A stretch of 64,000 nt of DNA from Pseudomonas profundi (GTDB taxonomy: Bacteria; Pseudomonadota; Gammaproteobacteria; Pseudomonadales; Pseudomonadaceae), in contig NZ_VTPZ01000004.1 in NCBI RefSeq assembly GCF_008638305.1, positions 34,749-98,748 on the forward strand. Reading direction: 5' to 3'. Shown one piece after another: positions 55,188-64,000 of the stretch. Made by a program: the position numbers and the translations under genes. The notes below the pieces were generated by a model. It saw nothing but the letters and a program-made list of their open reading frames with translations. It searched no databases and had not been told where the DNA came from. How positions within the stretch are numbered: position 1 is the stretch's first letter; every line of letters starts with the position of its first letter.

Positions 55188-58100
55188 ATGAAAGCCGGTC
55201 TATATCAGCCAGACCAGTTCAAGGATAACTGTGGCTTCGGTTTGATTGCCCATATGGAAGGGCAGCCCAGTCATCACTTGCTGAAAACGGCCATTGAGGC
55301 CCTGACCTGCATGACCCACCGTGGCGGTATCAATGCCGACGGCAAGACTGGTGACGGTTGTGGTTTGCTCATTCAGAAACCAGACGGATTTCTGCGTGCT
55401 GTCGCCCAGGATGCGCTTGGCGTCACGCTGCCCGAGCAATACGCCGTGGGTATGGTATTCATGGGCGCCACGCAGTCAGCGACCGAGGCAGCCAAGCAAG
55501 CCTTCGCCGACGCGTTCAACGATCAGGGCTTGCAAGCGCTGGGCTGGCGCGAAGTGCCGGTTGATCCAAGCGTACTCGGCTCGCTGGCGCAGAGCTGCAT
55601 GCCGCGAATCGAGCAGGTCTTCGTCTCGGGCGAAGGGCTCGACGAGCAGCAATTCGGCACCCGTCTGTTCTATGCGCGGCGCAAGGCTGAGATCGCCATG
55701 CAGGCAGATGACGAGTTTTATGTCTGCAGCCTGTCGCACAAGGTAATTTCCTACAAAGGCCTGATGATGCCGGCCGATCTCGACAAGTTCTATCCGGAGC
55801 TGAGTGACAGCCGGATGGAAACCGCGATCAGCGTGTTCCACCAGCGTTTTTCTACCAACACCCTGCCGAAATGGCCGCTGGCCCAGCCGTTCCGGTTGAT
55901 TGCACACAATGGCGAGATCAACACTATCACCGCCAACCGCAACTGGGCCCAGGCTCGACGCAACAAGTTCGCCAATGAGATGTTGCCGGATCTGGACAGC
56001 CTGGCGCCGATTGTCAACGTGAAAGGCTCGGACTCCTCCAGCATGGATAACATGTTGGAGCTGCTGATCACCGGTGGCATGGACCTGTTCCGCGCCATCC
56101 GCATGGTGGTTCCGCCAGCATGGCAGAACGTCGAAACCATGGATGCCGACCTGCGGGCTTTCTATGAATTCAATTCCATGCACATGGAAGCCTGGGACGG
56201 CCCGGCCGGTATCGTTTTGACTGAAGGTCGTTACGCCGTCTGTCTGCTGGACCGTAATGGTCTGCGTCCGGCGCGGTATGTCGTCACGCGTAATGGTTAC
56301 ATCACACTCGCCTCGGAAATTGGCGTTTGGGATTATCAGCCGGAAGATGTGATCAGCAAAGGGCGTGTTGGACCCGGTCAGATTCTCGCCGTCGACACTC
56401 ACACCGGCGAGGTACTGCATACCGACGACGTCGAAGATCGACTCAAATCACGGCACCCCTACCGCAAATGGCTAAAAGAAAAAGCGGTGCGGATTCAGGC
56501 GACCATGGACGACCGCGATCACGGGTCTGAATTTCTCGAGCCGGAGCAGCTCAAGCAGTACATGAAGATGTTCCAGGTGACCTTCGAAGAGCGAGATCAG
56601 GTGCTGCGTCCATTGGCCGAGAACGGCCAGGAGGCAGTGGGCTCGATGGGCGATGACACGCCCATGGCGGTGCTTTCGAGCCGTGTACGCCCGGTCTACG
56701 ATTATTTCCGCCAGCAATTTGCCCAGGTGACCAATCCGGCAATCGACCCGTTGCGCGAGTCGGTAGTCATGTCGCTGGAGACCTGTCTAGGCGCGGAACG
56801 CAACGCATTCGAAGAAACCGCCGATCACGCCGATCGTGTGATCCTCAGTACGCCGGTGATGTCCCCTGCCAAATGGCGGACCCTGATGACCATGGACCGC
56901 CCGGGCTTCGATCGGATCACCATCAATCTAAACGTGCCTGCCGACTTGCCGCTGGGCGAAGCGGTCAAGCGCATTGTGCTGGAGGCTGAAGCGGCGGTAC
57001 GTGAAGGCAAGACGCTGTTGATTCTGAGCGACCGCGATATCAGCCAGGGTATGCTGCCGGTACATGCGTCATTGGCAGTCGGCGCCGTGCATCATCATCT
57101 GATTGCCCAGGGGCTGCGTTGCGACTGCAACATCCTGGTGGAAACCGCTACCGTTCGCGACCCACACCATTACGCAGTACTGGTTGGCTTCGGCGCGAGC
57201 GCGATCTATCCCTACCTGGCCTATGAAGTGCTCGGGGACCTGATCCGCACCGGCGAAGTGATCGGTGATCTGTACGAGCTGTTCAAGAATTACCGCAAAG
57301 GCATTTCAAAAGGCTTGATGAAGATCCTGTCGAAGATGGGTATCTCCACCGTGGCCTCCTATCGCGGTGCGCAGCTATTCGAGGCGGTGGGCCTGGCTGA
57401 CGAAGTTGTCGATCTGTGCTTCAAGGGCGTAGCCAGCCGTATTCAGGGCGCACGCTTTGAAGACATTCAGCTGGAGCAGTCCTTGCTGGCCAAGGAAGCC
57501 TGGAATCCGCGCAAGGCAATCCAGCAGGGCGGATTGCTCAAATTCGTATTTGGCGGTGAGTATCACGCTTATAATCCTGATGTCGTGCGTGCATTGCAGG
57601 ACGCGGTTCAGGGCGACAGTTATGACAAATATCTGGAATACGCCGCACTGGTCAACGAGCGTCCGGTAGCGTCACTGCGTGACTTGCTGAAGCTGCGGGA
57701 GGATCAGACGTCAATCCCGCTGGACAGCGTCGAGCCCCTTGAAAGTGTGCTGAAGCGCTTTGACTCGGCAGGTATTTCCCTGGGCGCATTGTCGCCCGAA
57801 GCCCATGAAGCGATCGCTGAGGCGATGAACCGGCTCGGTGCGCGTTCCAACTCCGGTGAGGGCGGCGAAGACCCGGCCCGCTATGGCACCGAGCGCAGCT
57901 CCAAGATCAAGCAGATCGCCTCGGGACGTTTTGGCGTGACGGCTGAATATCTGGTCAATGCTGACGTACTGCAGATAAAGGTTGCCCAGGGCGCCAAGCC
58001 CGGTGAGGGTGGCCAGCTGCCAGGCGGCAAGGTCAACGAATTGATCGCTCGTCTGCGTTACGCGGTACCGGGCGTGACCCTGATTTCGCCACCGCCGCAC

Positions 58101-59636
58101 CACGATATCTATTCAATCGAGGACCTGGCCCAGCTGATTTTTGATCTCAAGCAGGTCAATCCGGCTGCGCTGGTATCGGTCAAACTGGTATCAGAGCCAG
58201 GCGTGGGGACCATCGCCGCTGGTGTGGCCAAGGCCTACGCCGATCTGATCACCATCTCCGGTTATGACGGCGGCACCGGCGCCTCGCCGCTGACTTCGAT
58301 CCGTTATGCGGGCTCGCCCTGGGAGCTGGGTTTGTCGGAAGCGCACCAGACGCTGCGCGGCAACGATCTGCGCGGCAAGGTGCGGGTGCAGACAGATGGC
58401 GGTCTGAAGACCGGTCTGGATGTGATCAAGGCGGCCATCCTTGGCGCTGAAAGCTTCGGCTTCGGTACTGGTCCGATGATTGCACTGGGTTGCAAATACC
58501 TGCGGATCTGCCATTTGAATAACTGCGCGACCGGTATTGCTACACAGAACCGTCACCTGCGCGACAACCACTACATCGGTACCGTGGAAATGGTGATGAA
58601 TTACTTCACCTACGTCGCGACCGAGACCCGTGAATGGTTGGCCAAGCTGGGCGTAAGTTCGTTGCAGGAATTGATCGGACGCACCGATCTGCTGGAAATC
58701 CTGCCGGGCACAACCGGTAAGCAGCAGAATCTGGACCTGAAACCGCTGCTGTTCAGCGAGCACGTTCCAGCGGACAAGCCGCAGTATTGCGAGTCGCCGC
58801 GTAACGTGCCATTCGATAAGGGTCTGACCGCCGAGAAAATGGTCGAGCTGGCCCGTACGGCGATTGACGGTGCTAGTGGCGGCGAGTTCGAGATGACGTT
58901 GACTAACTGCGATCGCTCGATCGGCGCCCGGGTATCCGGTGAGATTGCCAAGATGCACGGCAACCAGGGCATGGCAAGCTCGCCGGTGGTGTTCCGTTTC
59001 AAAGGCACTGCTGGACAGAGCTTCGGCGTGTGGAATGCCGGCGGTTTGCATATGTATCTGCAGGGCGACGCGAATGATTACGTCGGTAAGGGTATGACCG
59101 GGGGCAAGCTGGTGATAGTGCCGCCTGCGGGCAGTCCGTTCCGCTCCGAGCAGACGTCGATCATCGGTAATACCTGCCTCTACGGCGCGACCGGCGGCAA
59201 GCTGTTTGCTGCGGGTGTGGCCGGTGAGCGTTTCGCTGTCCGCAACTCGGGCAGCCATGCGGTTATCGAAGGCGCTGGCGACCACTGCTGCGAATATATG
59301 ACAGGTGGCATGGTTTGTGTGTTGGGTCAGACGGGTTACAACTTCGGGGCAGGCATGACCGGTGGTCTGGCCTATGTGCTGGACATGGACAACAGCTTCT
59401 TCGACAGACTGAACCACGAACTGGTCGAACTACGCCGTGTCACCAGCGAGTCGATGGAGGCGTATCGCAGCCATCTGACCCAAGTGCTGACGGAATACGT
59501 AAGCGAGACCGGCAGTGCCTGGGGCGCGGAAGTGCTGGATGACCTGGATAACTACATCCGGCGCTTCTGGCTGGTCAAGCCGAAGGCTGCGAACTTGCGC
59601 GCCCTGCTGACGACCACTGTAGCTAACCCCCAGTAA
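55188..59636 (+). CDS. gltB: Glutamate synthase (NADPH) large subunit
   Basis: 1482 residues from ATG 55188 (an in-frame GTG at 55182 is less likely). The propeptide of 14 residues ends before Cys15 of CGFGLIAH, the N-terminal nucleophile of the class II glutamine amidotransferase domain (about 15-430). A central linker domain follows, then the FMN/3Fe-4S synthase domain (about 780-1180, [13 protein letters not shown]) with the Cys cluster [15 protein letters not shown], and a C-terminal beta-helix (about 1230-1460). Makes glutamate from glutamine and 2-oxoglutarate with GltD. Confidence 0.96.
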   Translation: MKAGLYQPDQFKDNCGFGLIAHMEGQPSHHLLKTAIEALTCMTHRGGINADGKTGDGCGLLIQKPDGFLRAVAQDALGVTLPEQYAVGMVFMGATQSATEAAKQAFADAFNDQGLQALGWREVPVDPSVLGSLAQSCMPRIEQVFVSGEGLDEQQFGTRLFYARRKAEIAMQADDEFYVCSLSHKVISYKGLMMPADLDKFYPELSDSRMETAISVFHQRFSTNTLPKWPLAQPFRLIAHNGEINTITANRNWAQARRNKFANEMLPDLDSLAPIVNVKGSDSSSMDNMLELLITGGMDLFRAIRMVVPPAWQNVETMDADLRAFYEFNSMHMEAWDGPAGIVLTEGRYAVCLLDRNGLRPARYVVTRNGYITLASEIGVWDYQPEDVISKGRVGPGQILAVDTHTGEVLHTDDVEDRLKSRHPYRKWLKEKAVRIQATMDDRDHGSEFLEPEQLKQYMKMFQVTFEERDQVLRPLAENGQEAVGSMGDDTPMAVLSSRVRPVYDYFRQQFAQVTNPAIDPLRESVVMSLETCLGAERNAFEETADHADRVILSTPVMSPAKWRTLMTMDRPGFDRITINLNVPADLPLGEAVKRIVLEAEAAVREGKTLLILSDRDISQGMLPVHASLAVGAVHHHLIAQGLRCDCNILVETATVRDPHHYAVLVGFGASAIYPYLAYEVLGDLIRTGEVIGDLYELFKNYRKGISKGLMKILSKMGISTVASYRGAQLFEAVGLADEVVDLCFKGVASRIQGARFEDIQLEQSLLAKEAWNPRKAIQQGGLLKFVFGGEYHAYNPDVVRALQDAVQGDSYDKYLEYAALVNERPVASLRDLLKLREDQTSIPLDSVEPLESVLKRFDSAGISLGALSPEAHEAIAEAMNRLGARSNSGEGGEDPARYGTERSSKIKQIASGRFGVTAEYLVNADVLQIKVAQGAKPGEGGQLPGGKVNELIARLRYAVPGVTLISPPPHHDIYSIEDLAQLIFDLKQVNPAALVSVKLVSEPGVGTIAAGVAKAYADLITISGYDGGTGASPLTSIRYAGSPWELGLSEAHQTLRGNDLRGKVRVQTDGGLKTGLDVIKAAILGAESFGFGTGPMIALGCKYLRICHLNNCATGIATQNRHLRDNHYIGTVEMVMNYFTYVATETREWLAKLGVSSLQELIGRTDLLEILPGTTGKQQNLDLKPLLFSEHVPADKPQYCESPRNVPFDKGLTAEKMVELARTAIDGASGGEFEMTLTNCDRSIGARVSGEIAKMHGNQGMASSPVVFRFKGTAGQSFGVWNAGGLHMYLQGDANDYVGKGMTGGKLVIVPPAGSPFRSEQTSIIGNTCLYGATGGKLFAAGVAGERFAVRNSGSHAVIEGAGDHCCEYMTGGMVCVLGQTGYNFGAGMTGGLAYVLDMDNSFFDRLNHELVELRRVTSESMEAYRSHLTQVLTEYVSETGSAWGAEVLDDLDNYIRRFWLVKPKAANLRALLTTTVANPQ

Positions 59637-59646
59637 CTGTCAGTAA

Positions 59647-61146
<1,500 letters not shown>

Positions 61147-61157
61147 GCACATGGAAT

Positions 61158-61181
61158 GGCGCCTGCGGGCGCCTTTCTGCT
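61158..61181 (+). terminator. Intrinsic terminator after gltD
   Basis: Stem GGCGCC / GGCGCC with loop TGCG (61158-61173), followed by TTTCTGCT. It starts 11 bases after the gltD stop and is the clearest terminator in the window. Confidence 0.65.
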
Positions 61182-61278
61182 TCCTGCACTGAGCTTTCCC
61201 TGGGTGGGATAGCCGCGCTCTGATCTTCCTCGCGTTTTATCGGTACAATGGCCGCTGATCCCGCTATTGGACCTTCCC

Positions 61279-62361
61279 ATGTATGAATTGAAAAATGACC
61301 GTTTCCTGCGCGCCCTGATGCGCCAGCCCGTGGATGTAACGCCGGTATGGATGATGCGCCAGGCTGGCCGCTACCTGCCTGAGTACCGGGCATCGCGTAG
61401 CCGTGCTGGAGATTTCATGGGGCTTTGCACCAACCCGGAGATGGCCTGCGAAGTCACCTTGCAGCCGCTGGAGCGTTATCCGCTGGATGCCGCCATCCTG
61501 TTCTCCGACATTCTCACTATTCCTGATGCCATGGGACTAGGCCTGCATTTCGAGACAGGCGAAGGACCGCGGTTTCGCAAGCGGATCGACACGGCCGCTG
61601 ATATCGAAGCGCTGGCAGTACCGGATCCCGAACAGGACCTGGGCTATGTCATGAATGCGGTACGCACTATCCGTAGCGAACTCAACGGCCGCGTACCGCT
61701 GATCGGTTTTTCCGGCAGCCCATGGACGTTGGCGACCTATATGGTGGAAGGCGGCTCGTCGAAGGATTTCCGCAAGAGCAAAGCAATGCTCTACGATCAG
61801 CCGGAAGCCATGCATCTGCTGCTCGACAAATTGGCCGATTCGGTTATTTCCTACCTGAACGGCCAGATTATGGCCGGTGCCCAGGCGGTGCAGATTTTTG
61901 ATACCTGGGGCGGAAACCTGTCCGCCGACGCGTACCAGAAGTTTTCCCTGGCCTATATGCGCAAGATTGTCGCCGGACTTATACGCGAGCACGAAGGCCG
62001 CAAGGTGCCGGTGATTCTGTTCACCAAGAATGGCGGCCTGTGGCTGGAGAGCATTGCTGATACCGGTGCCGACGCGCTGGGTCTGGACTGGACCATTGAT
62101 ATGGGCGTGGCACGTTCACGGGTGGGTTCGCGTGTTGCATTGCAGGGCAACATGGATCCGACGGTACTCTATGCCAAGCCCGACGCGATCCGCGCCGAGG
62201 TGGGTCGGATTCTGGCCAGCTACGGCAAGGGTTCAGGCCATGTGTTCAATCTTGGTCATGGGATCACCCCCGAAGTCGACCCAGCACATGCCGGTGCGTT
62301 TATTGAAGCGGTTCACGAACTCTCCGCTGCCTACCACGATCCTTCTGCTATCGTAGCCTGA
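61279..62361 (+). CDS. hemE: Uroporphyrinogen decarboxylase
   Basis: 360 residues from ATG 61279; a TTG at 61267 would add four residues not seen in HemE. Conserved start [16 protein letters not shown] with substrate-binding Arg, [12 protein letters not shown] with catalytic Asp, [22 protein letters not shown] and [11 protein letters not shown]. Decarboxylates uroporphyrinogen III to coproporphyrinogen III in haem synthesis. Confidence 0.96.
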   Translation: MYELKNDRFLRALMRQPVDVTPVWMMRQAGRYLPEYRASRSRAGDFMGLCTNPEMACEVTLQPLERYPLDAAILFSDILTIPDAMGLGLHFETGEGPRFRKRIDTAADIEALAVPDPEQDLGYVMNAVRTIRSELNGRVPLIGFSGSPWTLATYMVEGGSSKDFRKSKAMLYDQPEAMHLLLDKLADSVISYLNGQIMAGAQAVQIFDTWGGNLSADAYQKFSLAYMRKIVAGLIREHEGRKVPVILFTKNGGLWLESIADTGADALGLDWTIDMGVARSRVGSRVALQGNMDPTVLYAKPDAIRAEVGRILASYGKGSGHVFNLGHGITPEVDPAHAGAFIEAVHELSAAYHDPSAIVA

Positions 62362-62385
62362 CGGTATTCCGGTTCAGGGGGCGAT

Positions 62386-63153
62386 ATGCGGCGGGTGGTG
62401 TTCAACCAGAAGGGTGGGGTAGGCAAGTCGAGTATCGCCTGTAACCTGGCAGCGGTTAGCGCCGCTGCCGGCTTCAAGACGCTGGTGGTCGATCTAGATC
62501 CCCAGGCCAACTCCAGTCATTACCTGCTGGGCGATCGGCTGGCGCAACTGGACGTTACGCTTGCGGATTTTTTCGCGCAGACGCTCGCTTCGGGTGCTGC
62601 GACGAAAAAGGCGGAGCAGTATGTGAGCGAAACGCCATTCGAAAACCTCTGGTTGATGGCGGCCGATGCGGAGCTCTCCGAACTGCAGCACAAGCTCGAG
62701 TCGCGCTACAAGATCAAGAAGCTGCGCAAGCTGCTGAATGAACTGAAGCACAACTACGAACGCATCTATATCGACACGGCGCCAAGCTTCAACTTCTTTA
62801 CCGTCTCGGCACTGATAGCTGCTAACCGTTGCCTGATTCCCTTCGACTGCGACAGCTTCTCGCGCAAGGCGTTGTACAGCCTGCTTGCGGAGCTGGAAGA
62901 TTTTCGTGACGAGCACAACGAGGATCTGCAGATCGAGGGCGTGGTGGTAAATCAGTTCCAGGCGCGTGCTTCCTTGCCGCAACAGATGATTGATGAACTG
63001 GTTGCCGAGGGATTGCCGATAATTCCGGTGTATCTGCCCAGCTCGGTGCGCATGCGTGAGTCCCACGAGGAATGCATGCCGCTTATCTATCTGGACAGCC
63101 GGCATAAACTGACCCAGCAGTTCGTGGCCTTGCACCAGCACCTCGAAGCCTAA
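62386..63153 (+). CDS. ParA-family ATPase without a ParB partner
   Basis: 255 residues. Deviant Walker [18 protein letters not shown] (about 6-22), Walker A' [16 protein letters not shown], and [17 protein letters not shown]. It looks complete as a MinD/ParA-type ATPase, but no ParB-like gene or parS site is visible. The hemE-adjacent gene is conserved in pseudomonads, so it is probably a cargo-positioning orphan and not a plasmid remnant. Function unknown. Confidence 0.88.
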   Translation: MRRVVFNQKGGVGKSSIACNLAAVSAAAGFKTLVVDLDPQANSSHYLLGDRLAQLDVTLADFFAQTLASGAATKKAEQYVSETPFENLWLMAADAELSELQHKLESRYKIKKLRKLLNELKHNYERIYIDTAPSFNFFTVSALIAANRCLIPFDCDSFSRKALYSLLAELEDFRDEHNEDLQIEGVVVNQFQARASLPQQMIDELVAEGLPIIPVYLPSSVRMRESHEECMPLIYLDSRHKLTQQFVALHQHLEA

Positions 63154-63318
63154 GGCTTTTGATGGTCCAGCCCGCCAGCGGTGGTTCGTCCTTTCAGTCT
63201 GATGGCCACAAGCTCCCCTGTTCTGTTTCCGTTTATGCGTCCTGCAGCGATACTTGATCGAGCGCGGTGGTTTGCGCATGCTGCATAGCTCTCCAAATCT
63301 CAACGGAAGGACATAATA

Positions 63319-64000
63319 ATGAAGCTCGAGACTCTGGCGATCCACGCCGGCTACAGCCCGGATCCGACCACCAAGGCCGTGGCCGTGCCGATCTACCAAA
63401 CCACGTCCTACGCTTTCGACAGTACCCAGCACGGCGCGGACCTGTTCGATCTGAAAGTGCCTGGCAACATCTATACGCGGATCATGAACCCCACCAATGA
63501 CGTGCTTGAGCAGCGCGTTGCGGCACTGGAAGGGGGCGTGGGCGGGCTGGCGATGGCGTCCGGGATGGCAGCCATTACTGCCGCTATTCAGACGATTGCG
63601 GAAGTTGGCGACAACATCGTTTCGGTCGCCAAGCTATATGGCGGTACCTACAACCTGTTCGCCCACACCTTGCCTCGCCAGGGTATCGAAGTGCGTTTTG
63701 GCGCGCACAATGACATTGCCGCGCTGGAAGCGCTGATTGACGAGCGCACCAAGGCAGTCTTCTGTGAATCCATCGGCAACCCCGCGGGCAATATCATCGA
63801 TATCGCAGCCCTGGCCGAAGCGGCGCACCGCCATGGCGTGCCTTTGATTGTCGACAACACAGTGGCTACCCCGGCGCTGTGTCGCCCGATCGAACATGGC
63901 GCAGATATCGTCGTGCATTCGCTGACCAAGTACATCGGTGGTCACGGCACGACGGTGGGCGGCATGGTGATTGATGGTGGGCGTTTTCCCTGGGCAGACA
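63319..64000 (+). CDS. metY: O-acetylhomoserine sulfhydrylase, 5' part (cut by window end)
   Basis: About 227 residues are visible. [20 protein letters not shown] start, [41 protein letters not shown] (PLP phosphate site), [21 protein letters not shown], and [12 protein letters not shown] with the PLP-binding Lys. This is the class of Cys/Met-metabolism PLP enzymes that make homocysteine from O-acetylhomoserine and sulfide. GGAAGGAC precedes the ATG. The rest lies beyond base 64000. Confidence 0.92.
   Translation, partial: MKLETLAIHAGYSPDPTTKAVAVPIYQTTSYAFDSTQHGADLFDLKVPGNIYTRIMNPTNDVLEQRVAALEGGVGGLAMASGMAAITAAIQTIAEVGDNIVSVAKLYGGTYNLFAHTLPRQGIEVRFGAHNDIAALEALIDERTKAVFCESIGNPAGNIIDIAALAEAAHRHGVPLIVDNTVATPALCRPIEHGADIVVHSLTKYIGGHGTTVGGMVIDGGRFPWAD

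Noticed and set aside
58191-59417. Long minus-strand open frame inside gltB
   Set aside because: Antisense to conserved GltB sequence, with His/Thr/Gln-rich composition typical of a shadow frame.
62386-63153. Plasmid or integrated-element partition locus
   Set aside because: No ParB, parS-like repeats or mobile genes; the flanking housekeeping order is that of a core chromosome.

Overview
The window reads as chromosomal DNA of a Pseudomonadaceae bacterium (Pseudomonas sensu lato; a Halopseudomonas-like lineage is possible, but species cannot be fixed from sequence alone). The main evidence is the block ponA <> pilMNOPQ-aroK-aroB-(SPOR/AAA protein)-gltB-gltD-hemE-(ParA-like)-metY at 43.9-64 kb. 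It matches the order I recall for Pseudomonas aeruginosa around PA5045-PA5025. The 5' half is accessory sequence joined to ordinary housekeeping genes. I saw no rRNA, tRNA, CRISPR array, intact IS or prophage.

Layout. (1) 0.3-7.5 kb, minus strand: a tightly overlapping five-gene operon for what looks like a synthase-dependent exopolysaccharide. In transcription order it has a BcsB-like periplasmic protein, an outer-membrane beta-barrel, a GT2 synthase with an N-terminal MshEN-type c-di-GMP motif pair, a polytopic membrane protein, and a GH113-like glycosidase. This is the best candidate for an undescribed system. Repeats with REP-like hairpins follow it. (2) 7.6-19.2 kb: a double-hotdog thioesterase, a large MscS-type channel, an alpha/beta hydrolase, the NHEJ ligase LigD with a DUF2188 gene, a PAS-PAS hybrid histidine kinase, a Tsx-like porin and a 28-residue membrane peptide. 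(3) 19.5-24.3 kb: a nucleotide-sugar cluster (SDR, CDP-glucose cytidylyltransferase, SAF-domain oxidoreductase, 3,5-epimerase) that converges on a GT2 gene, next to an AT-rich gap. (4) 24.7-32.9 kb: a sodium:solute symporter with a 43-residue partner, a lipoprotein, a pair of acyl-CoA dehydrogenases that probably form one heteromeric enzyme, and a MASE3-like/PAS/GGDEF/EAL protein whose catalytic motifs are both broken. (5) 33.2-43.7 kb: LrgA/LrgB, the cyanide-insensitive oxidase CioAB with CydDC, and a single-chain acyl-CoA carboxylase. (6) 43.9-64 kb: the conserved ponA-pil-aro-glt-hemE-metY block, with metY cut by the window edge.

How the genes connect. PonA, PilMNOPQ and the SPOR protein act at the cell envelope. 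AroK and AroB feed the shikimate pathway, and GltBD assimilates ammonia. CydDC exports thiols needed to assemble bd-type oxidases and follows cioAB directly. Two loci point to c-di-GMP: the polysaccharide synthase as a likely receptor, and the degenerate GGDEF/EAL protein as a possible non-catalytic sensor. A functional link between these two is speculation.
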